Shown here: piece after piece, positions 12,678 to 24,900 of the stretch
Numbering within the stretch: position 1 is the stretch's first letter
Layout: each line of letters begins with the position of its first letter
Assembly (NCBI GenBank): GCA_008638375.1
Contig: CM018050.1
Span: 32,398,220-32,462,219 of the forward strand
Source: Nyssa sinensis
Lineage: Eukaryota; Streptophyta; Magnoliopsida; Cornales; Nyssaceae
Length of the DNA stretch: 64,000 bases
Direction: 5' to 3'
Translations under genes and position numbers: made by a program
Notes under the pieces: generated by a model
The model's database searches: none
Seen by the model: only the letters and a program-made list of their open reading frames with translations
What the model was told of the DNA's origin: nothing

Positions 12678-12870
12678 AGTAATGTTTTATGACTCAAATA
12701 AGTTCGATTATGTTAATTCACACATATAATATGACATGATTTAATTGCTTGTGAGAATAAAAGAAAGTGTAAAAAAAAAAAAAAAAAAATTCAACCCGTT
12801 GAATCATACCACATGAGTAAACTTACTTTGAGCCGTAAAATATTACTCCCTCTCTCTCACACACACACAC

Positions 12871-12905
<35 letters not shown>

Positions 12906-14383
12906 TGATGAATTATAGATGCAAAAGTCTAAATGAAACCGCAACCAACACCAGTGTGGTCCGGCCGCGAGAAGAGAATACGTTACACTAAAGCTTGACG
13001 CGGTCTTTGGACTATTACAACACCGTACAAGAAAAAGGTAAACGTAAAGAAAAGAACTCGAAAAGGTTAATAAGGGGGAAATAATTATCTACACTGATGA
13101 GCATTATAAATGATGCAATTTCCTTACTAAACCGCCCTTAGTTCTTTCTTCTAGGTGCATAGAATTTAGGAGTTAATATATTCTTCAGGACTTCACTTAA
13201 TTTCTTGAATAATGATCTGTTTGGTTGGTGAATATAATGAGAAAAAAAATGAAAAATAATTATATTCATATACTTTTATTCACTCAAATAAAGTGAAAAT
13301 TTAAAAATTATTTTCATCTTTTTTTTTTCTTTCATTACATTTATTTTCTAATTCTATTTAAATAAGAAAAACATATAGAATTTCCTTTGTTTCACCAACA
13401 AATAAATTAGATGATAAAATTTTCTAGCCATGTGTCGTTAATTATGTGTATAATCTCATTTAACGATAAATATTCAATAGTTCGACAGTATTTTGTTTCA
13501 AATTAAATAAGAAGATTTTTTTTTTTTTTATCCACATGCATATCATAATATTAGTGTCATACATGTATTTATATGTATATTACGTGATTATTTAATTTTA
13601 ATAAAAAAATAAATAAAAAACATATTTATATTATATATATAACATATTATGGTTAATACAAGTAAGAAAAAATTCCTCTACCAAATTTGAAATTGTGGGA
13701 TAATACATGCTCCAAACCTTTGGATGATCAGTTGCATGTGTGACACAAGATTTCATCATTAGGAACATGTGCTTTTGCAGCACCAAACCATTCCTTGTTT
13801 AGACCATCACCCTCAATGGATTTTGGAGCACATTATCATTGCTTTTTGCGAGTTTGAATTGAAAGAAAGTCTTGGAATATTTAATGCCAGTGTTTTGGAA
13901 TTGGAACATTTTAGTTTTAAACCCATCTACTTTATTTATTTCGCTTTCTTTCCCCCTACTTTTGGAAATCCACAGCATGTCTTCAAATAGTGACCTATTT
14001 GAATTTTTTTTTTGCCAAATATTGAGTTTAATGTGTAGTACTTGATATTGGAAATAAATAATATTTTGATTATACTAATATTATATGGGTGAATGAGGCA
14101 TACTTCACAAGTATAGGGTTTTTTTTTTTAGATAAATAAAAAATAAAAAACTATAAAAAGATTATCAAAAGAATAAAATTAAGTTTATTAACAATCTATA
14201 GTTCTCTTTCAAAGCAAAGGTATAAATGAAGAGAATATTTGAAAGCTTTTGGCAAATATATGGGTCCAATTGCAATTAGACTCAAACATAAGGATGCATA
14301 TGGAAAGAAGACTTGAAGAGGAAGGAGACAGGGAGGAAACACAAGGTGAAAGGAAAGTGGAGGCCACAGGGCCTTCAAGAGCC
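10560..14383. other. 3' region and intergenic DNA
   Basis: The first few hundred bases are probably 3' UTR of the preceding gene and contain a palindromic GCCACGTGGC at 10599-10608. The rest is AT-rich with microsatellites and poly-A/T runs. I see no further gene, and small open frames here lack coding character. Confidence 0.55.
12408..12902. repeat. Microsatellites (AT)n and (AC)n(AT)n
   Basis: A long AT run lies at about 12408-12466. CA-then-TA runs lie near 12642-12677 and 12858-12902. A poly-A tract lies at about 12773-12789. Confidence 0.92.
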
Positions 14384-14392
14384 ATATATAAG
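14384..14392 (+). promoter_or_regulatory. TATA box of the 14635 gene
   Basis: CATATATAAG sits about 250 bp upstream of the start codon. It is followed by TC-rich pyrimidine patches (14399-14430 and 14459-14510) typical of plant core promoters, and then an AT microsatellite (14527-14556) that would lie in the 5' UTR. Confidence 0.55.
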
Positions 14393-14524
14393 CAACAGTC
14401 TTCCTTTCTCCCCAAATCAATTCTCTTTCACCCACACTTTATGGGCTCTTACATTTTATTCTTCTCTCTCTAGCTGTTTCTCTCTCTTCTTTCTAACTCT
14501 CTCTATCGGTATTGTCAAGGAAAA

Positions 14525-14558
<34 letters not shown>

Positions 14559-14570
14559 CCGATATACAGA

Positions 14571-14706
14571 GAACTCCATGGTAAATATGTGGAGAATAGC
14601 AGCCAGATTTCACTCTCGCAGCCCTCAGAACTCCATGGCGAAATATGTGGAGATATTGGATGGAGGGGTGAGAATAGCAGCCAGGTTCTACTCTCACTGC
14701 CCTCAG
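14571..14706 (+). repeat. In-frame tandem duplication at the 5' end of the 14635 gene
   Basis: Copy A (14571-14628) and copy B (14628-14706) both run from GAACTCCATGG through AAATATGTGGAGA and AATAGCAGCCAG to GCCCTCAG. Copy A lacks about 20 bases (TATTGGATGGAGGGGTGAGA) that are present in copy B. Each copy carries an ATG, at 14578 and 14635, in the same reading frame. Confidence 0.88.
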
Positions 14707-14889
14707 ACAGCCCGGATGTATTACCACCCCCCCTCCAACTCCGACCACCACCACCACCACCATCACGCTTACAACGGTAGCAGTGGAAGCCACGTGCCGG
14801 CTCATGGCTCGACCCAGATGGGCAGTTTTAGTGTGAAGGCGTCTATGGCTTTTGATACTAGTGATTTCATTCTTTATTCAGTGCTGTAA
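14635..14889 (+). CDS. Small His-rich plant protein, ~84 aa, function unknown
   Basis: This is a single-exon frame starting [20 protein letters not shown], followed by [14 protein letters not shown], a run of seven histidines (about residues 39-45), a Gly/Ser stretch and a C-terminal half ending FILYSVL. I believe related small proteins with the [22 protein letters not shown] core occur across plants, but I know no function. The start at 14635 is chosen because copy B holds the full core. An upstream in-frame ATG at 14578, made by the duplication, would add 19 residues that echo the same core. A TATA box, pyrimidine patches and an AT repeat lie upstream. The gene is convergent with the M16 protease, about 760 bp from its stop codon. 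Confidence 0.72.
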   Translation: MAKYVEILDGGVRIAARFYSHCPQTARMYYHPPSNSDHHHHHHHAYNGSSGSHVPAHGSTQMGSFSVKASMAFDTSDFILYSVL

Positions 14890-15648
14890 AACAAACACCA
14901 AATAGAAAAGTGAACTAAATTAGCAAAAGAGAAAATGTGATTGAATTTTTTGACAGAGAGAATTGTCATTGTTTTTGGAGTATTGAATCAACTGTCCCCA
15001 CAAAAAAAGGTGTTTTTTCTTTTTAAATCTTTTTTTTTTTTTAATAAAATCAGAGTAAAGTAAAAGTATGGATGAAATAAGTCACTGTAGGAACTGCGGG
15101 CTATTCCACTTTCCCAGGTTTATGTCCGGTCACACAGTTGCAGGTAGTAGGTGCAGTTACTGGGTTATTAAAAAAACAGAAAAGAAACTGATGGAGATGA
15201 GAAAAAGCAGCTGTGTTTAATAAAAAATTATGGGAACAGCCATGTTAGCGGCAAGCAAGCAAGCACGCACTTCCGTAACGATTCGGTAGATTCAGAATCT
15301 GGTTCTGTAGACAATTAGCATACAGGTGAGAGAGTATTCCAACTGTGAGAGAGATTCAGTAGCATCATTATCATGTAAAATTGACAAATTGAAGCCATGT
15401 AAACCATTATTGCACTGATCATTTTACAATTTAATCTATTAATGGCAGAAGGAACCAGAGATGAATTATGATTTTGGTGCTATGCAATGAATATCATTTG
15501 TGCCCTAAACATCGCTAGGATGGTAATTGCTTTATCAGATTCCAAGCCACGTTATCATGGAATTTCCAACCTCTTTTTCAACGGAAATTCTGACATTTTG
15601 TTCCAGTTGAGATCGAGAAACTCCAATTGTATACTGTCTTCTGCACTA

Positions 15649-15927
15649 TCATATTCCAATTGAAGATTCCAACTCTAACAATTTCATATGATCAAAGCCT
15701 CCTTTAAACGAACCATAAAGAGGCTGTGCACTCCTGAAACTGAAAATATCGTCTATTTGAATGAAGTTGGGTTCAACTGGTTCACTTTTGTCTGATTTGT
15801 ACTCGGAAGAATGTAAGTTCCCATACACATGCACGCTTAATGTCTTCCTTCCGGGGGCACCAACCTTTATGTATTCATTAAAGAAATCTATCAATTCCTT
15901 CTGAGTCAGCTGCTTTAATGCTGCAAC
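15649..15927 (-). CDS. M16 protease exon p (terminal)
   Basis: It encodes [20 protein letters not shown], then [17 protein letters not shown], and ends [25 protein letters not shown] plus a stop, 92 codons. Arabidopsis PXM16 (recalled) ends in PKL, a peroxisomal PTS1. Here an MKL tripeptide is followed by nine more residues, so no canonical PTS1 is terminal. Confidence 0.94.
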   Translation of the reverse strand, partial: VAALKQLTQKELIDFFNEYIKVGAPGRKTLSVHVYGNLHSSEYKSDKSEPVEPNFIQIDDIFSFRSAQPLYGSFKGGFDHMKLLELESSIGI

Positions 15928-18900
15928 CTGTTCCGTTGCCAAAATTAAAACATCAAAATTGACCACTTGGGATCTGCTGTTGTACATAAAGCTAAACAAA
16001 CCTTGGAGATATCTCCAATCCCCATTCTTAATGAGTCAAAAATACACAACTCAATTCAACTCTTATCCCAACTATTTGGGATCGGTTACGTAAATCTTAT
16101 CTTGCCATTCTGCTCTATTTAGGGTCAGAAATAAAAATCACAATTCTCTTGATTTTTCTTTTTTTTTTTGTTTCGCATTATCTTGTTTTAATTTGCCTTT
16201 ACTTTTAAGAAAATGGTGTAATTCACAAACAGTGTGAACGTCATTTTCATATATTCTTTCTAATGGTATACTCTGAGAACCAATATTTGACTATTTGAAC
16301 AAAGATGCAACAGAACATCATACCTCACATTCTGTCCTATCAAATTTGAGGGTACCATCAGAAATTTCTCCCCAGTAAAATCTAGATTCTTCCGGTAAAT
16401 TCTTGTGCTTCTCAAGCTTCATATCAATCAGTGCATTAACATTGCTCTGTGTAACAACCAGTTTAGAAGTTTAATGTCTGTGAAAGGGTAAAACCTTTCA
16501 AAATCAAGAGACTATACAAGCAAATAAAATATTAGGATGATTCACCTGAAAATAATATAAAGTTATTTAAAAGAATAAAAATGATAAAAAAAAAAAATTT
16601 AGTACAGATACTGATGGAATATATAGCTTATTGATTCCATTGTGCAGCTATTTCCATATCCCAAACTGAATTGGAATGGAGCCTGCATTTTAGAGACAAT
16701 GTTTTTGACTGGGAGGTGGCAGAGGTGGAGGAATTAAAGGCTATTCTGGGTAGACAGATGGTGAGGAGGGAGAGGGGTGATACCTTGTGATGGGAAGGGG
16801 ATAAGCATAATTAGTTCTCGGTAAAGTCTTTTTACCGCTTGTTAGTTGGCAGGAAGGAAGAGGTGTTCCCATGGCAGCTGATTTGGAAGTCTAGAATTCG
16901 GAAGTAAGTTGCTTTCTTTTGTTGGGCAGCAGCTTGGGGGAAAATTCTTATGGTGGATAATTTGAAAAGAAGGGGTTTTCAGTTGCCTAGCAGGTGCTGT
17001 ATGTGTAGAATGGAGGAGATCATAGACCATCTCCTTACCTATTGCTGTGTGGCTCGGGATATCTGGAATATGGTGCTGGTGTTGTTTGGAATTAACTGGG
17101 TCATGCCGGCCTCTTTAAGGAAGATTTTTTTGAGCTGGAGAGCAAGCAAGATGCAGAAAGAATTGAGATGCATTTGGAGGATAGCGCCCCTATGCCTTGT
17201 GGTGCTTTTCGAAGGAGCGAAATCGACGGATTTTTGAAGATAAGGAACCTGTCTCAGTGGTCCTTGAAGGATTCTTTTTTACGTATATGGTTTTTTTGGT
17301 GTAAAGAGGAATACCTGAATCATTTAGAAGCTTTTTTGACTTTTTCGGGAGAAGTTGAGGCATTAATTTTTGTAGTCCATCCCTTTCTTTTGTACATGGG
17401 TTAGCCCCCCTTGGGCTCCTGTTTATATTAGACTTATCTTACTGATAAAAAAAAAAAAAATTCTTATGGCATGGCAGTAGGAAAACAAATCATGTTATAA
17501 AAAACATGAAAATTTGGACAGTGAGATTAGAGCGTAAATGACTAACACGATAGGCAAATTGGACAATGAATAGTGCAGGCCGGTAGAGCCTGCAGAACCA
17601 ACAAGGTTGCACAGCCCAACAATTGATATTTTTAGTAGGTGAATCACTAGCCAAACCAGAAACAAGAAAAAAAATGGTAATGCTACAACTGAGAACCTTG
17701 TTTCAGAAGAAAAGAAAATCTCAGAACGTAAGCAGTAAACCTGTGATTTTCAACTGCGCTGTTGGGGGAAATGTATATATGAAATTGCAGCAGGAACCTG
17801 GGATGACTAAGTTTTTCTACCTGTTCTTTATGTCCTAAATGGCCAGCATGGTACAAGACCCTTGAACTCTTGACGGTAGGCCTCCATGCTGGCTGGGTGT
17901 TCAACCATACAATGAAAAGCGCACGTAGTTGATTCCAAGTAGTTCGGATTAAGGTGTTGAGTAGATTAAACAATGATAACTGCATCATTGGTCCTATAAT
18001 GAGACTAGCTGAGTAGTTTAGGTGTCTTGTATGAAAGGCAATAGTTAAATGGAACCAGGGAATTTTAATGACAGGTGGCTAAATATGTGTCAGAAAACTA
18101 TCCCTTCCAATAATCTATATTTGTTACGTCAGATGTGTTCTTGAGGGGACCTTGTAAGCTGATAAGATTTGAAGGCAAGATCCTTTTCGTCTTTGTGATT
18201 TTCTCCAGGGTTGTGCAACAACTTCTAGATTATTTCAAACACAGTTTATTTGCCACATTTTTTTTTTGTTCACATCAAATGCAAGGAAAAAGCCTAGATG
18301 TATATAAGCATCCAATAAATGAAAAAAATAGGTGAAGTGCTCATTATATCCTGAGGAATACCTTTTTCTGAAAGTCTATTTTTAGGAATATCTAGAACAT
18401 ATTTTTGATCACGAGAGGTTAATTGTTATAGGCATCACAGCACTACTCCACAATAGCTTGTGAATATGTATAATCTACCCTTCAGATTTTGAAATCCAAA
18501 TTGTTTGCAGTTTGTTACAAATAAGTGTCCCGATATTCCATACATGTGTTTCCACACATTCACATGTCCTCTTCAAAGGGTTTATATAATAGCAATCGAG
18601 AGGAAAAACTCTAAATCACCTTGTGTTAGAGGTACCACCAACCTTCATCAGAGAATCCTGCTTCTAATCAAGCAAACTCAGGGTTTATATAATAGCAATC
18701 GAGAGGAAAAAACATCAAGGGGTACAACCATTTATCCTTCCATAAGAGAAGCTATTGCATTAGTAATTCAAGACAATCAGGGTTTAGCAAAGCACGGAAA
18801 AACCCAAACACACTGGTTGTTAGGGTACAACATTTATCCTCCAAAGAAAGTATGCATTATTCAGAGACAATCATTCATATATAATGTTGTAGCATGTGCA

Positions 18901-21900
18901 AAGAGAAAGTTTACACATAGAAAGTAGCATTATTAATCTCACCTTGAATTCATCATTGGACATCTCATTAAGTTTACTCTCAAACATCTTGAGAAATGCC
19001 TCAACTCTCAAATCAATATGTTTAGGACCCTGTCAAGCTCAAGAAAGTGTTTTAGAGGAGGTGACAAAGCTTTTGCAATGAAGAGATCAATTTTATATAC
19101 CTTTACTGTGGATTGAATGATAAACTGCAGTCCATGGATACCAGAGTCATTCCTATATTGAGAAGAACTTGAAAATTGAAAACATATATAACAAATTTCC
19201 AGTGTTTCCGGGAACAATAAATGTTTACGTACCTCCGCTTGAGTGAAGTAATGTACCCTAGTTGCTCAACTGATCTAAGCTGGTGGAAGGCAGGTTGCTT
19301 TGCAATCAGGGCAAAAAGCTGTAGTCTAACATTCAACATGAAATCATCCTGATGAACCTGACATTTTTGACAAATTTGTGAATTAGAAATTCTAGGAGAG
19401 CTAATTCAACCAATAAATTTAAAGAACCAGAGGGAATGCATTACAAGAAGAAAGATCCTACACTGATGCATTTGAACAGGATCAAGAAATCAATTATTCA
19501 GTAAACAAAACCTTGTAAAGTTGCAGGTTTCAGTTTTGTACGAGGAAATTTACAAGATCATGCAGCAGAACCTAAAGAATTCATTTATTTTCAGCTTATT
19601 GATTACTAGGCAACAAAAAAAAAAAAAAAAAGAGTACAAAATGAAGAAAAGAAAAATGAAAAGAAAAAAAAGACCAATGAAGAAGGAAGAGTCTTTTAAA
19701 CACTGATGCCCAATTCCTGTTTGACTGTCCTGAAGTAATATCCTGACTATAATGGCAAAAATATGAGAATCTAAAACTTTGGAACTCCACAGTCAATAAG
19801 GACCAAGGGCCAATAGGATAAGGCATTCAATTAGTGTTGGTCTCACTTATACAGGGTGTTGGGAGGCATAGATTGGAGAAAAATCGAACAATCGAACCTT
19901 TGACATTGTTTTTGCACAAAGTGGCTAACCTCAGATTTGAACCGGTGTTCTCATACTTCGGAGCCCGAGCATTTTACCATGCTCCAAGTAACTTTCATTC
20001 CTTTCAAAGGGTGCAGCCCCATCACTTTATACCTTATAGGTTTACAAGAACCAAACTACCCAAGTTCCATAAAAAAGTTAAGATCCAACAGGCACTGAGT
20101 GCCAAAGAATGGAAAATTTGACATCAATTACCAATACTATTTAAAAATGTGCTAAAAGTTACACATCCTACCTTCTGGTAATAGGTTGGTTTGACTTAAG
20201 TTTTGTGTCCAACCACTGCCAAATGTTGATCACCGATCTCACGTGGACAAAGTAGGGCCAAATGGTCTTGGCTCGAGGTGAGAGTAAAGCAACTTGAAAG
20301 TAGGCCAGAAAATGGAACAGACTTGGACTGGTGATTTGAATCCAGGTCCAATAAGGAAACATTCAGCTCTGATTCCAAAATCCAATGGATCTACAATGCA
20401 ATCCGAATATGTTTATAGTTGAAACTAAGAAAAGGCATACCCTGTATTGGTCCCACTCATGTGGAGTGCTACGAGAGGTTGATTGAATACAAACCTAACA
20501 TTTGACATTATTTGCACAAAATGGCTACTCTCAGGCAGTCAGGCTCAAATCTATGTTCTGACACCTGATAGTCCAAGCATTTTACCATTGCACCAAGCAA
20601 AGATTCCACGAATACAGTACTATGATCCGATTCAAGAACATGAATTGATAAAAGGCCTATTTCTTATCAATTCATTGGGAGAATTAAAGGATGAGCTCCC
20701 TCTTACCAAATCTAGATAATTGGATCTTGATTGGGATCAAAATTCAATCAATTGAAAAGAAAGCAGACTTATGGTGGCAGTAAGGGCGTGCATGAGTTGC
20801 AATACACAGATTCCAATCCTTTCAAAATGGGGGTGTCACTGAGTCTCATGTAGAGGTCCTAGGTTTATACTAAACCAGCACCAATCTGGGCAGTAGGCCT
20901 AGTGCCAATTGGAAATTTTTTGGCTGCAAGGGCTGCAAAATTCAGGTTCGCAAGGCTTACTCATCCTGTCAATGGGCTTAGCAGGTTGGATAGTCCAACC
21001 ATGTGAATTTCATGTTAAGTGGCACTTGTCCCAGGACACATGAGCCCGGTCCTTCCCCATAATACACGGGTAGAAGGTGCCACTCCTGGAACTATGGGAC
21101 ACTAGTCCATCTTGGTTAGTCCTCTCATCATCTGCTAAACCAAGACAACTATCAGAATTTTTTTTGGAGCACAGGCATATCTTGCCCCTCTTTAAACAGC
21201 CAAGGTGTATTCCTAAAAGCCCAAGGCACAAAGGGCTAGAGCTGCATATTTGGCCACCAACCCTAGCACTGAGCCAAGTAGGCATCTAGATTCAAGGTGC
21301 AAGCACCTTGAGAATATCCTAACCACTAGGAGGGGTAGACAGGTTGTAACTTAACCACTACCTCTATTTGCATTCTGTTAGTATTAATGTATTTTCTGAT
21401 ATGTTAATATATAAAGGCAAGGTGTAAGGGTAGAAGAAGTTAATGAAGCCCTAAACCTTTCTCATCTCTCTCATTTTTCCTGCGCTCTCTCTCTTTTCTT
21501 TTCCAACCCTAAAAATAAAATTTAACTTGGTATCAGAGCACGATCCGGACACAAAACTTCTTCCAAAACAAAAATAAAATGCAGGAACACATTCAGGAAA
21601 CAGAGCAGCAGAAAAAAACCTGCTGACATTAGCATACAGCCAATGACGCCTTGCTGACATCAGCATGACATCATCACTGTCCAGTCACCGGAACATATGG
21701 CCATGTTCGTTGTCCATCGGTGATGCCCCAGGTGACTTTGGCAAATTTTTTTTGAAGCCATTCGCATGTACTTTTCTATTTTTGAATATTTTTCAGATTT
21801 TTGGACTTTTTTTTCGATCTGCTCTTTGAGCGATCTTGAGACTTCTTTGCTGCTTCAATCTGCTAGTGAGGGGTGCGATTGGGCCTTTGACATTGTGTTT

Positions 21901-24900
21901 GGAGAGATCGTTGCCCATTTGCTTGGTATTTAGCAATTTGATGCCTTTTTTTGGTGGTTGGCACTATGTAAAATTCTCTGGGCTGCTATTTTCTGTTCTG
22001 TAGTTGCTGTTCTAGTGCTGCTCCATGGTCTTAATTGATTCGGGAAGTATGGTTTGCTGCTTTTGAGTACTGTTCTTGATGGGTCTGCTGTTTTATGTGT
22101 TGGGACTTGCTGTTTTGTTGTGTTTTTTGGTCTGAATTGATTCCGAAAGCATTCTTTTCTGATTTTGAGCACTGTTCTTACTGTGTTCTTTGGAATACGA
22201 CCTGCTAAGTGTCCTTTAAGTGCTGCCCTTTTGAATTCCTTGGTTATTTGGCTTCGAATTATTTCTTTTTGTGCCTTGGGTACTTGTGTTTAATCCTGGT
22301 TTGTGTCATGGCTGAAGATAAGTCATCATTGATTAAGGATGATGATATTCCAAAGTCCATTAGCTCGAAAAAGTTGAATGGACTTAACTACCTTGCTTGA
22401 GCACATGCTGTAAATGTGCTTTTGTGTTGGAAAATTGAAATATTTGACAAACGATCCTCCTGCTAAGACAGACTCAAAGTATGAAGATTGGATGTGTGAG
22501 GATTCAGTAGATATGAGGTGGCTTTGGCATAGTATGGAACCCCACGTTGCGACTACTGTTGAATTTTGTGACTCATTGAAGAAGGTTTGAGAATCTATTA
22601 CAGAATCCTTCTTACAACAGAATAACGTGTCTCGGGTGTATGAGAAAATTTTTAGCACTAAGTAGTCTAGGAAATCATTACTCGAGTACTATAGCACCCT
22701 TAAGAATTTATGAGATCAACTGCTACAGTATCGCCCTTTCACGACTAATTTGGAGCAATAGAAACGTCACTGGGAAGAATTTATGATTGCCTTTAGACTC
22801 GGACCTTTGTGGCTTTAAAGACCAAATCCTTGCTAGTGAGAGTTTGCCTACGGCTACTAATGCAGTATTTTCACTTGTTATGTTCATCTCTAGGGTAGAG
22901 TTCCTTCATGCCAGGCTCTACTTCTTTATTCGGATCTTCTGCTTTAGTTTCGAGCAGTGGTGGTCGTGGCCCTGGCTCTTGCGGTTCTCATGTAGAGGCC
23001 TTGTTCTCGTGGTGGTGTTCGAGTTAGTGGACGTGGTGATAAGAAGTGTGATCACTATGGTGGCATTAACCATACAGAACCGTATTGCTAGGTGAAGTAT
23101 GGTAAGCCAGATTATGTTAATCAGGTAGTTGATGGTACTACACAGTTGTCACCTGCTTCTACATCATGTGGACCTATTATTCTTAGTTTTAATTCTCATG
23201 ATGCACTCATTACGTAGCTTAGCAAGCTAGTTCAGACATTGTACACTGCTCTTCCTTCTTCCTCTATTGCTACCTTGGCTAATTCAGGTAATCTTGCATG
23301 TGTGGCCCATTCACCCTCATCTTGGGTCATTAACTCTGGAGCTATCTGGTATAACATCTTTCTTTTCTAATTTATCTCTTGTTAAATACATATTTTGCTA
23401 GCTGATGGGTCATCTCAACCAGTTCTTGGGAAAGGTGTTCTACATCCTACTCATTCCTTATATTTATCTTCTAGTCTTTATGTCCCTAATTTTCCTTTTA
23501 ACTTATTGTCTGTTAGTCAATTGACGAAAACATTACACTGTACTATAACATTTTCTCCCACTTCTTGTATCTTTCAGGACCTAAGACGAAGAACATGATT
23601 GGTTTGGGGCATGAGAAGGATGGTCTCTATTATCTGGATTTCGACGGTTCTTCCTTTCTCGCTTCATCTGCATTGAGTGCAATAGTTTTGCTTTTTTAGT
23701 GGCACTTTCATTTAGGCCATCCATCTTTGGATAAACTCAAGTTCGTCATTCCTAGTTTAAGTCGTGTGTCTAGTTTAGAATGTGAGGCTTGTCAATTGGG
23801 CAAGCATCACTGTAGTTATTTTTCAATTAGTAGGCATGTTCGTTAGTTTGAGTCGTTTGACGTAGTTCTTATAGACATATAGGGACCTTCCCGTTCTTCT
23901 AGTTTGAATAGTTTAATTACTTTGTGATATTTGCGGATGATTATTCTTGCATGACATGATTATTTTTTATGAAAGTGCGATCTGAGCTCCCAAATATCTT
24001 TTTAAATTCTATAATAAAATTTTTGTTCAGTTTGGTAAACACGTTAAAGTTATATGCTCAGATAATGCATTAGAATATATATAATCTATTAAGAATTCTT
24101 TTTGTGTTACTCATGGTATTATACATCAGATTAGTTATGCACACGCCTCTCAACAAAATGGTGTTGCTGAAAGGAAGCATTGCCATGTATTGGATATTGC
24201 CCGCACCTTGATGTTCAATATGCATGTACCCAAACAATTTTGGCAAGATGTTGTTCTTACTGCATGCTATCTTATTAATCAAATGTCATCTACTGTTTTA
24301 CATCATAAGTTTCCCTTCTCTTTTTTATGCCCTAGTCTCTCTCCCTTTCACATCACTCCTCGTGTTTGGTTGTGTTGCACTTATTCATATTCTGGATCCT
24401 GGTCGGGACAAATTATCCCCTCGTGCTCGCAAGTGTGTTTTTCTTAGGTACTCCCAGACTCAAAAGGGTTATAGTTGTTATAATCTTGAGTCTCATTGAT
24501 ACTTTGTAAGTGTAGATGTTACCTTTTTGAGTCCACCTCCTTCTTTTCTTCGTCGGGTCAGGTTTTAAACACTGATCTCCTATCTTGTAGTCAGGGGGAG
24601 CCCTCTATACCCTCTCCTACTTTCCCTTTGCCTATTTTATCTATTTTTAATTCTCCTTTACAGGTTTATGAGCAATCCTGTGAAAGGTGCATTGCTTCTT
24701 ATAGCTCGGATGCCACGTCTTCACCGTCTGAGGTTCCTGTTCCTTCCTCATCTATTCTTTGTATCAATGATTTACCTATTTCCTTGCAGAGAGGTAAACA
24801 CACTTGTACTCAACAGTCCTATTACTAATTTTGTGTCCTATAGTTGTACTTCATCTTGTTTGCAGTCCTATGCTTGTGCCTTGTCTTCTATTACTATTCC

